The notes under the pieces: model-generated
What the model was told of the DNA's origin: nothing
The model's input: the letters and a program-made list of their open reading frames with translations, nothing else
The model's database searches: none
Position numbers and translations under genes: made by a program
Assembly: GCF_036515995.1 (NCBI RefSeq)
Contig: NZ_DATBUP010000034.1
Coordinates: forward strand, 1-64,000
Source: Pedomonas sp036515995
Lineage (GTDB): Bacteria; Pseudomonadota; Alphaproteobacteria; Sphingomonadales; Sphingomonadaceae
Length of the DNA stretch: 64,000 nt
Direction of reading: 5' to 3'
Part shown: piece after piece, positions 32,154 to 40,913 of the stretch
How positions within the stretch are numbered: the first letter of the stretch is position 1
How the letters are laid out: each line of letters opens with the position of its first letter

Positions 32154-34462
32154 TAGCGCAGGTGAATATCCACCCGCTCGATGCTGCCGCCCGTGAACGG
32201 GTAGCCGATGGCGTCGTCGGAGGGATAGCGCCCGGCCGCCGAGCCGGTATCGACGCCGACGTCGAACGTCTCGCTGATCGAGAAGAAGGCCGGCGGGCTG
32301 GCCGGCAGGCGTTCCTGGCCGGCGGCCTGGCCATTGACCTCCAGTTTCAGATACCCGCCCTTGGCATAGCCGGTGCCGTCGTAGTCGAAATCGACCTTCA
32401 GCACGTGCCGGCCGGCGGGCAACGGCGTGCTGCCGACCAGATCGACCGTCTTCACGTCAAACAGGCGGTAGGTGAAGGTGGGCTTGCCGTCCTTACCCAG
32501 ATAGAGCGACCAGCCGGCTGCCGTGCCGCCGATCGTTGCAATGACGCCGCGTGCGCCGCCTTCGGGAATGTCCACGGTTGCCGAGAGGCTCCACGACCGG
32601 TTCAGCATCTTGGGCGCGCCGACTTCGGGTATGCCGACCGCGCCGGGGTAATAGGTGAACTGGGTACGCTTGCCGGTCAGGCTCGGCAGGGCCGTGTCTC
32701 CCACGCTTGGACCCTTGAGCGGGAGCACCTGGTTGGCGGCCGCCTCGCGCAGGAACAGCGCCTTCATCTCCTCCAGCCGCTGCGGCTCCAGGGCAGCCAG
32801 ATCCCGGGCCTGGGAGAAGTCCGTGCGCAGGTCATAAAGCTCCCAGGTGTCCTCCTCGAACGGCTTTTCCTTGTACTGCATGCCGGTCGCCCAAGGCAGC
32901 CGGTTATGGAAGGCCGACGCCATCCAGCCGTTGTGGTAGATCGCGCGGTGCCCGAACACCTCGAAATACTGCGTGGTATGCTTCTCGGGCGCCTTAGCAT
33001 CGTTGAAGCTGTAGACGAGGGAGGTGCCGTTCATCGGTTTTTGCGCGATGCCGTTCACCTCACCGGGGGCCTCAATCCCAACGGCCTCAAGGATGGTCGG
33101 CGCAATGTCATTGACGTGCCCGAACTGGCTGCGCAAGCCGCCCTTGTCGGTAATGCGCTTGGGCCAGGTCACCACCAGCGGATTGCGCGTGCCGCCCAGA
33201 TGCGAGGCGACTGTCTTTGTCCACTGGAACGGGGTGTTGAGGGCCCAGGCCCAGCCGACGGGGAAATGCGGGTAGGTATCCGGCCCGCCGATGTTCTCCA
33301 GACGCCGCAGGTTCGCCGCCTGGTCTTCTGCCAGCCCCTGCAGAACGCCCATGTAATTCAGGCTGCCCGACAAGCCGCCTTCAGGCGAGCCGCCGTTGTC
33401 GCCGACGATATAGATGAACAGGGTGTTGTCGTACGCGCCGCTGTCCTTGAGGCTCTGGACGAGGCGGCCCACCTCATGGTCGGTATGGGCGAGAAACCCC
33501 GCATAGGTCTCCATCAGGCGCGCGGCGATCTTCTTGTCATTGGCGCTCAGGCTGTCCCAGGCCGGCAGCCCTTCGGGTCTGGGGGTAAGCACCGTATCCT
33601 TCGGGACGACGCCCAGCTCTTTTTGCTTGGCAAGGATCTCCTCCCGCAGCCGGTCCCAGCCCTGATCGAAGCGGCCGCGATACTTGTCGATCCACGCCTT
33701 GGGCACCTGCAGCGGCGCATGGGTGGCGCCCGGTGCGAAATAGAGGAAGAACGGCTTGCCCGGCGTGATCGACTGCCGGGCCCGCATCCATCGGATTGCC
33801 TGGTCCGCCAGGTCCGTCGTCAGGTGATAGTCCTTGCCCTCGGGCCGCAGGATCGGCGTTGTGCCCTCGATCAGCGTCGGCTCGAACTGGTCGGTCTCGC
33901 CGCCCATGAAGCCGTAGAACTTCTCGAAGCCCATGCCGGTTGGCCAGCGGTCGAACGGCCCTGACTGGGAGATTTCCCAATCCGGCGTCTGGTGCCACTT
34001 GCCAAAGGCGGCGGTGTTGTATCCTTCCTGGCGCAGGATCTCGGCAATGCTGGCCGCATCCCTTGCATGCATTCCGGTATAGCCGGGGCGGCTGTCGGCG
34101 GTGTTCATCACCGCGCCGATGCCAACCGCATGGGCGTTGCGCCCCGAAAGCAGCGCAGCGCGCGTGGGCGAGCAGATGGCGGTGGTGTGGAACCGGTTGT
34201 AGCGCAGCCCTTCGGCGGCCAGCTGGTCCAGTGCCTGTGTTGCCGCCGGGCCGCCGAAGGTCGAGGCGGCACCAAAGCCCACGTCGTCCAGCAGCACGAC
34301 AACCACGTTGGGCGCGCCCGCAGGCGCCTGGCGCTGCAGCGGCGCTGCCGGCGTGACGGGCGTCTCCTGCGCCGGGGCGGCAGTTGCAGGCAGGACGGCG
34401 GATCCAAGAGAGGCGGCGAGTGCGAAGACGCCTGCTGACGGGCGGATCTTGATCGTTTTCAT
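32153..34462 (-). CDS. Exported arylsulfatase (type I sulfatase)
   Basis: The protein has 769 residues with a signal peptide (MKTIKIRPSAGVFALAASLGSAVLPATAA), so it acts in the periplasm or outside. Metal ligands Asp59-Asp60 (VVVVLLDDVGFG), the sulfatase signature Cys97-x-Pro-x-Arg (ICSPTRAALLSGR), in which Cys becomes formylglycine, and GDNGGSPEG downstream define an active type I sulfatase. It hydrolyses sulfate esters to provide sulfate or open a carbon source. GGGGGAA lies just before the ATG. Its stop TAG is formed by the TA target plus the first base of the IS630 element, so the original C-terminus may have been slightly longer. A TetR-type regulator is divergent upstream. A formylglycine-generating enzyme is not in the window. 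Confidence 0.93.
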   Translation of the reverse strand: MKTIKIRPSAGVFALAASLGSAVLPATAAPAQETPVTPAAPLQRQAPAGAPNVVVVLLDDVGFGAASTFGGPAATQALDQLAAEGLRYNRFHTTAICSPTRAALLSGRNAHAVGIGAVMNTADSRPGYTGMHARDAASIAEILRQEGYNTAAFGKWHQTPDWEISQSGPFDRWPTGMGFEKFYGFMGGETDQFEPTLIEGTTPILRPEGKDYHLTTDLADQAIRWMRARQSITPGKPFFLYFAPGATHAPLQVPKAWIDKYRGRFDQGWDRLREEILAKQKELGVVPKDTVLTPRPEGLPAWDSLSANDKKIAARLMETYAGFLAHTDHEVGRLVQSLKDSGAYDNTLFIYIVGDNGGSPEGGLSGSLNYMGVLQGLAEDQAANLRRLENIGGPDTYPHFPVGWAWALNTPFQWTKTVASHLGGTRNPLVVTWPKRITDKGGLRSQFGHVNDIAPTILEAVGIEAPGEVNGIAQKPMNGTSLVYSFNDAKAPEKHTTQYFEVFGHRAIYHNGWMASAFHNRLPWATGMQYKEKPFEEDTWELYDLRTDFSQARDLAALEPQRLEEMKALFLREAAANQVLPLKGPSVGDTALPSLTGKRTQFTYYPGAVGIPEVGAPKMLNRSWSLSATVDIPEGGARGVIATIGGTAAGWSLYLGKDGKPTFTYRLFDVKTVDLVGSTPLPAGRHVLKVDFDYDGTGYAKGGYLKLEVNGQAAGQERLPASPPAFFSISETFDVGVDTGSAAGRYPSDDAIGYPFTGGSIERVDIHLR

Positions 34463-34840
34463 TTATTCCCCCTGTGCGAAGCCCCGTGGTCTGGCGCCGA
34501 CGAAGGCACGGCTGGATGTCAGGCAACACGACTGGACGCAAAACACGGTGTCGCGGCGCGAACGCCGTCTGCAAACTGGGCAGGGCGATGCGCTTTGCTT
34601 TGAGGGCACATCCGTCTTGCCGCCGCGCAAGGTGACGGCGTGCGCAGTGACGGCCCGGGGCTTGTCCCTTTTCAGGCGTCGGATCTCCCGAACCTGAGTT
34701 TTAAGCAGGCAGAATTCCTACGGCCCTGCTGAAAATAAGGCAACTGCATTAAATGAGAGGTGTGGCCAATCTCTTCAGGCGCTGCTACGCGCTGGAGCAA
34801 GGATCATACGGGCTGGAGGCAGGCCGTGCCGGGAGTGGGG
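34463..34840. other. 378-bp divergent promoter region
   Basis: It lies between the arylsulfatase and the TetR-type gene. No gene or clear palindrome stands out. The AT-richer stretch around 34700-34765 is a plausible promoter for the regulator. Confidence 0.4.
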
Positions 34841-35569
34841 ATGACGGGGAGCGGACAAAGAGCAAAGGCGGTGCCCGCCGCGCGGCAGGGCTACGCAACC
34901 TCTGCTGAGACGCGGCTGAAGCTCATGCTGGCAGCCGAAGAACTGGCAGCCCGGCAAGGCCTTGCCATGCTCTCGGCCCGCGAGATCGCCAAGCAAGCCG
35001 GGCTTCGAAACAACGTGGCCGTGCAGTACCACTTCGGCTCTCTTGAAAACCTGCTGCGCGATCTTGTGCGGTACCGCCAGCTCCAGCTCGATGAAATCCG
35101 CTCAGCGCTGATCAATGAGGAGGGGCGCAATTTTGCGGACTTCGATCTTTATACCCTGCTGAAGATTTTCCACATGCCCCACCTTCACCTGATCCGGGAA
35201 GCGGGCAATGCGCATTATGCATCGTTTATGTCTCAGTACATCCTGGCCATGGACCCGCAGGACTATCGTCAGCTGAACGAGCACGGCAATGACTTGCCGG
35301 CTTTGACGAAATTGCTGCAAGCGATCCGCCAGAAGATGGAGGGGATCGACGCCGAGATCATCAGCCGGCGCATCGGGAACTGCACCATCCTGTTCCTGAA
35401 CGTTGTCCGTTCACTGCCGGTGGCAGCATTTGGCCCCAGTTGCATCGGCGAGACGGGCCGGGTGATAAAGGACACGCTCCTGCAATGCGTCGCCGTTCTC
35501 GGCGCACCGCAAAGTGACGAGGCGCAGGACGTGGAAGCGGCAATGCTCCAGCGCGCATCGTCTGGATAA
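34841..35569 (+). CDS. TetR-family transcriptional regulator
   Basis: The product is 242 residues from ATG 34841, with GGGAGTGGGG just upstream. The N-terminal helix-turn-helix is ETRLKLMLAAEELAARQGLAMLSAREIAKQAGLRNNVAVQYHFGSLENLLRDL, with the YHFGS motif typical of TetR. The ligand-binding part is long and unusual: it is rich in His, Met and Tyr (KIFHMPHLHLIREAGNAHYASFM) and has no recognised relatives that I can name. Divergent from the arylsulfatase, which it may control. An in-frame start at 34760 would add 27 residues without a ribosome binding site. Confidence 0.88.
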   Translation: MTGSGQRAKAVPAARQGYATSAETRLKLMLAAEELAARQGLAMLSAREIAKQAGLRNNVAVQYHFGSLENLLRDLVRYRQLQLDEIRSALINEEGRNFADFDLYTLLKIFHMPHLHLIREAGNAHYASFMSQYILAMDPQDYRQLNEHGNDLPALTKLLQAIRQKMEGIDAEIISRRIGNCTILFLNVVRSLPVAAFGPSCIGETGRVIKDTLLQCVAVLGAPQSDEAQDVEAAMLQRASSG

Positions 35570-35580
35570 CGTGCGCTCAA

Positions 35581-35616
35581 GGCAGGCAGTCCTCCTTGTT
35601 AGGAGCGCTGCCTGCC
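35581..35616. terminator. Bidirectional terminator between convergent genes
   Basis: GGCAGGCAG (35581-35589) pairs with CTGCCTGCC (35608-35616), with an inner TCCT/AGGA pairing. It lies 12 bp past the TetR-type stop and overlaps the last codons of the small membrane gene on the other strand. Confidence 0.7.
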
Positions 35617-35871
35617 CCTTGAGAACAGGAGGGCGATGCACCAGCCCGCAACCGCACTGCCCCCGAACCAGAGGAAGAAGGCAGCGCCGTCTGCGGCCAG
35701 CGCAAAGGCAGCGCCCGGTAACAGAGCGCCCGCAATCAGGGCGTTGCGCATTGCACTGGGGAATGCCCGGCTCTGCGCGCCATAAGCCCTCTGGCGCTTG
35801 GGATCGCGCAGGCAAAGGAGGGCGACAAGCGCAGCCGTGAAGCCGATCGCGGCAAGAGTGAGCGCGCCCAT
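35599..35871 (-). CDS. Small inner-membrane protein, DUF3325-like
   Basis: The 90-residue protein has three hydrophobic segments (MGALTLAAIGFTAALVALLCL, a middle ALIAGALLPGAAFALAADGAAF and FLWFGGSAVAGWCIALLFS). Its start abuts the PepSY gene stop. In many Gram-negatives a DUF3325 protein sits beside a PepSY-helix protein and a ferric-siderophore receptor, as here. The role in iron uptake is inferred from that context. Confidence 0.7.
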   Translation of the reverse strand: MGALTLAAIGFTAALVALLCLRDPKRQRAYGAQSRAFPSAMRNALIAGALLPGAAFALAADGAAFFLWFGGSAVAGWCIALLFSRGRQRS

Positions 35872-37458
35872 TTATTCTGCAGCTCCCAGAGACAGGACGC
35901 TGCTGGTCCGGCGGCCCCGGTTCGGCTGCAGGGTCCACCAGAGCATCCAGATGCCGGCAAGCACGAAGGCGATGTCGAGCGCGGGGATCACCGGCTGCCC
36001 GGTTGCAAGCGCCGTCTGCCAGCCGGGCCCGTCCATGAGCAGGCGCAGGGGGGCAAGGGTCAGCAGCGCAAGGCCGCCCGCCACCTGAAGAGACTGGCGG
36101 AACGCCGCAGGGGAGGGCCAGAGCGCGCCGCCCAGCACGACAACGGCCGAGGCGATGAGGAATCCGGCCGGCGTCCAGTAGGTGGCGGTGCCCAGAGGCA
36201 TCGTGATCAGGAAAGCGACGGCCGCCGCTGCCAGAGCAACGGGCAGGCCAAAGCCCACGATCGTCACGCTGCGCTCCAGCCAGCCAAGCGCGCGGCTGCT
36301 GCCCTCCCGCCGGGCCAGCCAGAGGCGCAGGCCGGTCAGCGTCACATAGCAGGTCGCAAAGCCGAGCCCGAACCAGATCGCCTTGGAGAGGAGACCGGCA
36401 AAGTTGCCGAAATGGAGCGGGGACATGACGGCCGCCAGCGTGCCGCCTGCCGAGGGGCGCGCGCCGACCAGCGGCTTGGTGTGGAGGAAGTCGCCGCTGA
36501 CGCCGTCATAGACGAGGCTGATCGGCGCAAGGCCGCCTTCCGTGGGCGGGTGATAGGTCGTCAGCCTGGCATCGGCGCGGCCGAAATTCTCGAGGGTCGC
36601 AAAGGTCGGAATTGCGCCGGCGCGGTTGATTGCGTCCGCCGCGCTGCGATCCAGGTTGCCGATGACGAGCGGCCGGGGATCGGGCGTGCCCGGGTTGCCG
36701 AAGACGGCCTCGTTCAGTTGCTCCACATCGCCGGCAAAGACGGCCATGGCCACGATGGGCACGCCGATCGACCCGAAGAAGGAAAAGAAGCTGCCCGTGA
36801 ACGCCAGGATGAACCCAAAGGGCAGGCTCCAGGTGCCGGCCACGCTGTGCCGGTCCCGCTGGACGAGCACCGGATTGGCTTTGCGCCGCAGCGTGAAGAT
36901 GTCCTTGAACAGGTGCCGGTGGATCAGCAGGCCCGAAATGGCGGCCACCAGCATGGCGAGCCCCAGAATGCCGGTCAGCAGCAGGCCCCAGGGATCCGGC
37001 ACGTGCAGCTGGACATGGGTGTCGACCAGAAAATGGCGCAGCGCATTGTCGTTGCGCGGCCCAAACACCTCGTCGCTGGTGCCCGGCCGGCGGTCGATGA
37101 CCTGCCCGTCCTTGCCGAGCTGGTAGAAGATGCCCCGGCTGATGATCGTGCCGGCGGCATCCAGTTCATGCCGGTGAAAAAAGACGCCCAGATCATGATC
37201 CCCAACCTCAAAGAGGTCGATGTCGCCATGAAACTCTTTGGGCGTCTGCGCCCCCAGGCGGCGCAGATCATCGGCAAAGGGCCGCTCGAACGCTGACTGG
37301 GTCGTTCTGTGCCCGGCGGACCAGGTGCCGATCTCCTCGGCGAAGACCGCAACCGTGCCGGTCAGGACCACGGCATAGAGCAGCAGGCCAAGGACGATGC
37401 CTGACCATCCGTGGATGGCCACCATCAGCTTGGTTTCGGTCTTCGGCAGCTCGATCAT
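35872..37458 (-). CDS. PepSY-associated TM helix protein (siderophore-iron reductase-like)
   Basis: The 528-residue inner-membrane protein has the PepSY-TM layout: a first helix after KTETKLMVAIHGWSGIVLGLLLYAVVLTGTVAVF, a periplasmic domain, LGLAMLVAAISGLLIHRHLF with paired His residues, a second periplasmic domain holding YDGVSGDFLH, then MSPLHFGNFAGLLSKAIWFGLGFATCYVTLTGLRLWLARR and four more helices. His residues in HGW, HRH and LHFG suit heme ligation. Relatives near ferric-siderophore receptors are thought to reduce Fe(III) to free iron from the siderophore. It overlaps the upstream small gene by 4 bp and sits in the four-gene iron operon. Confidence 0.85.
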   Translation of the reverse strand: MIELPKTETKLMVAIHGWSGIVLGLLLYAVVLTGTVAVFAEEIGTWSAGHRTTQSAFERPFADDLRRLGAQTPKEFHGDIDLFEVGDHDLGVFFHRHELDAAGTIISRGIFYQLGKDGQVIDRRPGTSDEVFGPRNDNALRHFLVDTHVQLHVPDPWGLLLTGILGLAMLVAAISGLLIHRHLFKDIFTLRRKANPVLVQRDRHSVAGTWSLPFGFILAFTGSFFSFFGSIGVPIVAMAVFAGDVEQLNEAVFGNPGTPDPRPLVIGNLDRSAADAINRAGAIPTFATLENFGRADARLTTYHPPTEGGLAPISLVYDGVSGDFLHTKPLVGARPSAGGTLAAVMSPLHFGNFAGLLSKAIWFGLGFATCYVTLTGLRLWLARREGSSRALGWLERSVTIVGFGLPVALAAAAVAFLITMPLGTATYWTPAGFLIASAVVVLGGALWPSPAAFRQSLQVAGGLALLTLAPLRLLMDGPGWQTALATGQPVIPALDIAFVLAGIWMLWWTLQPNRGRRTSSVLSLGAAE

Positions 37459-37796
37459 GGATGCGCCTCCGTTGTGGCTGGCTCAGGGTCCAGGAATTTT
37501 TGGGCGATCAGGCCGCCGTGGACGGCCAGCAATCCGGCAGCAATAAGCGCAACACGCACCAGTTTGCGATCAAGGCAGGCGTGGAAGAACAGCACGGCCC
37601 AGATCAACGGGGCGAGCACCAGCGGCAGCACGAGGTTGTCGATGCCCGCAGCCCCGCCCGGCAGCCACAGGGCCATGCCCGCCATCACAATGACCGCGAC
37701 AATGACGGCGCCGGGTCCGGCAAGAAAAATCCTTATCCATCGGCGTGACGTAGCAGACATATCCTGTCCCATCTCCGCTGGGTGATGACGGCTCAC
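37455..37796 (-). CDS. Small inner-membrane protein, DUF3649-like
   Basis: The 113-residue frame has about three transmembrane segments (GAVIVAVIVMAGMALWL, LVLPLVLAPLIWAVLFFHACL, LVRVALIAAGLLAVHGGLIA). The GTG at 37796 lies 4 bp after the receptor stop; ATGs at 37772 and 37760 are possible, the latter with ACAGGAT just upstream. The protein overlaps the PepSY gene by 4 bp. Position and size match the DUF3649 partner of receptor/PepSY iron operons. Confidence 0.7.
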   Translation of the reverse strand: MSRHHPAEMGQDMSATSRRWIRIFLAGPGAVIVAVIVMAGMALWLPGGAAGIDNLVLPLVLAPLIWAVLFFHACLDRKLVRVALIAAGLLAVHGGLIAQKFLDPEPATTEAHP

Positions 37797-37800
37797 TGCC

Positions 37801-39942
37801 TCAGTACTTCAGGCCGATGGTGCCCAGCACGGTGCGGGGCGCGCCATAGTAGCCCTGATCGAAATTCAGCGCCGTCAGGTGCTTGGTGTTCGTGACGTTC
37901 CTGACGTTCACGCTCAGCGTCAGATTGTCGGTCACGGCATAGCGCGCGACCAGATCAAGCAGCGCATAGCCCTTCTGGGTGATGCGGATGGGCTCGCCCG
38001 TTGTAGACGAGACCGCGCCCGGCTCCAGATAGATGCGGCTCTGGTACTGGAGCGACGCGCCGAGCTTGAGGGCGGCGAGCGCCGGCGGCGAATAGCTCAG
38101 GTTCAGGCGCACGGTATTGCGGGGAACGAACGTCCTGACCGCTTCGTCGTCTTCGCCCCGGATGCGCATCAAGGTGTAGCCGCCGGTCGCCTGCAGGCCC
38201 TCGATGATCTGACCGCCGAACTCGAGCTCGATGCCCTGCGACTTTGCGTCGACCCCGCGATAGACCGTCTGGCCGATGGTCGGATCAAAGCCTGCCGCCT
38301 CGGCCGTGTTCTTCTGGCGCGCCTGGAACACAGCAACGCTGGCGTTGAGCCGTCCGCCATACCATTCGCCCTTGAGACCGGCCTCAAGATTGTCACCCTC
38401 GATCGGGTCGATCAGCCGGCGGTTGATGTCCGTCTCGGTCTGCGGATTGAAGATGGTGGCAAAGCTGGCATAGGCGCTGAGGTTGGCTGACAGGTCATAG
38501 GTCGCCCCGACGAAGGGCAGGAACCGCGTCAGCTTGTATTCGGTCGGCGCGCCGTAGGAATAGCCGTCGCTGATCGCCCGGGTGACGTTGCCGCCCACCA
38601 TCACCTTCAGCGGATCGGCAAGGTGAAGGCGCACGAGGCCGTAGCCCGCTTCCCGGCGCGTATGAGTATTGAGGCTGAGATCATAAACGTCCGGAAAATC
38701 CGGCAGCGGGAAGCTGCCGGCGAGGGCATCTTCCAGCGATATTGGGGCGCTGATCAGGCTGGTGACATAGCTGGAATACTGTTTGTATCGCTGGGCGCTG
38801 CGGTTGACGCCGAGCATGATGTCATGCTTGCGCCCCCAGAGGCTGAACTTGCCCGCCACATAGGCATCCAGCGAGAGATTGCGCGTCTGGGCGCGGAACG
38901 CCCCGGGATAGATGAACAATCCTTCGCCCGTTGCGCGGTCAGGAATGCCAAAGACATAGAACAGCCTGTCTTCCTCGCTGATCGCGCGGCGATTGGCTGT
39001 GATCTTGAGGTGCCAGTCCTCATCGAAATGATGAACGATGTCGCCGAAGATCTGCCGGTCGATGACGTTGTAGCCCGCCCAGTCCGGCCCGGTGCTGGCG
39101 CTGCGATCGTGCTCTATGCGGGTGCCGTCGGTGTAATAGAGCGGCAGCGCGCCCCACATCGCCCCATCGCTGTCATGGTCCTGATGGCCGTAGCCCAGCG
39201 TCAGCGTGGTCTGCGGGCCGAGATCGGCCTCAACGATGCCGTAGCCGGTCCAGCGCCGGAGTTGATACCGGTCAAGATAGCTGTCGGTGTCGACGAAGGC
39301 CCCGACCGCGCGGGCGCGGATGCTGCCGTCGCCCGTCAGCGGGACGCTCACGTCGCCATCCAGGCGCAGGTTGTCGTGAGAGCCGTACTGCGCGGCGCCT
39401 GAGGCCTGAAAGGTTTTCAGCGGCCGCTTGCGGATGAAGTTGATGACGGCGGATGGATTGCCCGTCGAGGACAGGAGGCCCGGCGCTCCGCGCACCACGT
39501 CGATATGATCGTAAACGGCAGTGTCGATCGAGCCGGTCTGGATCTCGAAGGCAAAGGGCAGGCCGATGCCGTCGATCTGGAAGGTCTGGATGTCGAAGCC
39601 GCGCGCCGAATAATAGATCCGGTCCGTCTCGGCCGCCTGAACCTGCACCCCGGGCACGGTGCTCAGAAGGACATTGATGTCGTTGAGCTGGAAATCCTCG
39701 ATCTGGGCGCGGGTGACGACGCTGACCGACTGGGGCGTTTCGCGCTGGGAGATGGGAAAGCGCGTCGTCGTCGTCTGGGCGGTTGTCGTGTAGTCCACGT
39801 TGGACTCGGTCCGCTGGCCGGTCACGATGATGTCGTCGGCACTGCGCGCCTCGGCGCTGGCGGCACTGCGCGCTTCTGCGGTATCGGAACTGTGTGCGGC
39901 CAGTGCGGTGGCTGCCGCCAGAACTGCGACAAATGCTGCCAT
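37801..39942 (-). CDS. TonB-dependent ferric-siderophore receptor (FpvA/FhuE type)
   Basis: About 713 residues. After a signal peptide and SADDIIVTGQR comes TRFPISQRETPQSVSVVTRAQIEDF, the plug start typical of ferric-siderophore receptors, then VYDHIDVVRGAPGLLSSTGNPSAVINFIRKRP and a 22-strand-type barrel ending VLGTIGLKY. The start at 39942 follows GGGGGAA by about 9 bp; ATG 39960 would give a slightly longer leader with a positive charge. First gene of a four-gene operon with two small membrane proteins and a PepSY reductase-like protein. A Fur-like box at 40009-40023 lies 67 bp upstream, so induction under iron limitation is expected. The siderophore is not known; no biosynthesis genes are nearby. 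Confidence 0.92.
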   Translation of the reverse strand: MAAFVAVLAAATALAAHSSDTAEARSAASAEARSADDIIVTGQRTESNVDYTTTAQTTTTRFPISQRETPQSVSVVTRAQIEDFQLNDINVLLSTVPGVQVQAAETDRIYYSARGFDIQTFQIDGIGLPFAFEIQTGSIDTAVYDHIDVVRGAPGLLSSTGNPSAVINFIRKRPLKTFQASGAAQYGSHDNLRLDGDVSVPLTGDGSIRARAVGAFVDTDSYLDRYQLRRWTGYGIVEADLGPQTTLTLGYGHQDHDSDGAMWGALPLYYTDGTRIEHDRSASTGPDWAGYNVIDRQIFGDIVHHFDEDWHLKITANRRAISEEDRLFYVFGIPDRATGEGLFIYPGAFRAQTRNLSLDAYVAGKFSLWGRKHDIMLGVNRSAQRYKQYSSYVTSLISAPISLEDALAGSFPLPDFPDVYDLSLNTHTRREAGYGLVRLHLADPLKVMVGGNVTRAISDGYSYGAPTEYKLTRFLPFVGATYDLSANLSAYASFATIFNPQTETDINRRLIDPIEGDNLEAGLKGEWYGGRLNASVAVFQARQKNTAEAAGFDPTIGQTVYRGVDAKSQGIELEFGGQIIEGLQATGGYTLMRIRGEDDEAVRTFVPRNTVRLNLSYSPPALAALKLGASLQYQSRIYLEPGAVSSTTGEPIRITQKGYALLDLVARYAVTDNLTLSVNVRNVTNTKHLTALNFDQGYYGAPRTVLGTIGLKY

Positions 39943-40008
39943 AAAACGAATTTCCCCCATCGACACAGAACGCTGAGGCGTACTGAGGACTAACGCCACT
40001 ATGGCAAC

Positions 40009-40023
40009 TGCGAGTCATTTGCA
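40009..40023. promoter_or_regulatory. Fur-like box for the iron-uptake operon
   Basis: TGCGAGTCATTTGCA is an imperfect 7-1-7 inverted repeat, the form of the Fur site. It lies 67 bp ahead of the receptor start in AT-richer DNA. Iron-dependent repression is inferred. Confidence 0.6.
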
Positions 40024-40150
40024 ATCTCTTTTTAGTCTAAATGTCGTGGTCTGCAGGTCGTTGATTTCTATGGTTTTTTCATTAGCGCCCATGGTCCGCA
40101 TACGGGCGCATAGGGGGGCGAAGCGCCGGTCCGCCCGCGACTCCTGCAAG

Positions 40151-40165
40151 CGCGAGTCATTCGCG
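40151..40165. promoter_or_regulatory. Second Fur-like box with no adjacent gene
   Basis: CGCGAGTCATTCGCG keeps the same AGTCATT centre and is a better inverted repeat than the first box (one mismatched pair). It lies about 130 bp from the first. It could serve the receptor from a distance or mark the promoter of an unannotated transcript. Confidence 0.5.
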
Positions 40166-40352
40166 ACAAATAGAATGGTTCTGATAAACGGGTCTCTGCC
40201 GTTGCCGGGGCGATCAGCCGTGAAGAGCACCATCAAGGTCAATTGCCGAGGGGGCAGGTCCGTCCGTCAGCGCGGCTTGAGCGGGTGCTGCAGGGCGTCT
40301 TGCCTCGCGCCATTCCCGCAAGGTGTCCGGGCGTTTCTCGGCAAGCAGTGAA

Positions 40353-40913
40353 TTACTGTCGGCCCTCGAGGCCGTTTAGCAACTCATCAAGGGCATCGTC
40401 ATAACCGTCAGCCGGAACCGGGCCGTCACGCGCGCCCATTGCGGTTGCAACAGCAGCGCCGTGAGTGAAGTCGACGAGGATGTGAACCCAGAGCCGGGAT
40501 TGCTGCGCCGTCAGGCCCGCCTCGACCAGAAGCCGGGCGATGCTCTCCGTGATCCGCCGCGCCTGTTCCGGAAAGACGGTCCGCCGGCTGAACAGAAGGA
40601 GGGTGAGGCCGGGGTGGCGCAGCACCTGTGCATGGTAGGCCCGCATGAGGGCTGCAATCCGGTCGCGGGGAGTGCCGGTCTGCGGCGCGCAGACGGTGCC
40701 GTACACCCGCTCCGACATGGCGCGGATCAGTCCGTCGCGATCGCCGAAATGGTGGTAGATCGTCATCGGATTGATCTGAAGCCGTTCGGCGAGCGCTCTC
40801 ATGGTGAACGCATCGACGCCCCTTGCGTCCAGAAGATCAAGGGCGGTGGCCAGCATGTCCTCGGGCGAGACCGCGGCCTTGCTGCGGGGCGGGCGCCCGC
40901 GCGGGCGCTTCAT
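40353..40913 (-). CDS. TetR-family regulator of the reductase pair
   Basis: The 186-residue protein begins with a basic arm (MKRPRGRPPRSKAAV), then the helix-turn-helix ALDLLDARGVDAFTMRALAERLQINPMTIYHHFGDRDGLIRAM, and a C-terminal TetR_C domain. It overlaps the upstream dihydrofolate-reductase-like gene by 4 bp, so the two form one operon transcribed from a promoter containing the operator at 41457-41483. Autoregulation is likely. Confidence 0.9.
   Translation of the reverse strand: MKRPRGRPPRSKAAVSPEDMLATALDLLDARGVDAFTMRALAERLQINPMTIYHHFGDRDGLIRAMSERVYGTVCAPQTGTPRDRIAALMRAYHAQVLRHPGLTLLLFSRRTVFPEQARRITESIARLLVEAGLTAQQSRLWVHILVDFTHGAAVATAMGARDGPVPADGYDDALDELLNGLEGRQ

Larger units (their letters stand above)
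39943..40352. other. 410-bp intergenic region with two Fur-like boxes
   Basis: No protein gene is supported. It contains two 15-bp 7-1-7 inverted repeats (40009-40023 and 40151-40165). The first suits the receptor promoter. The second has no matching gene on either side, since the TetR gene ends at 40353. Confidence 0.5.
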
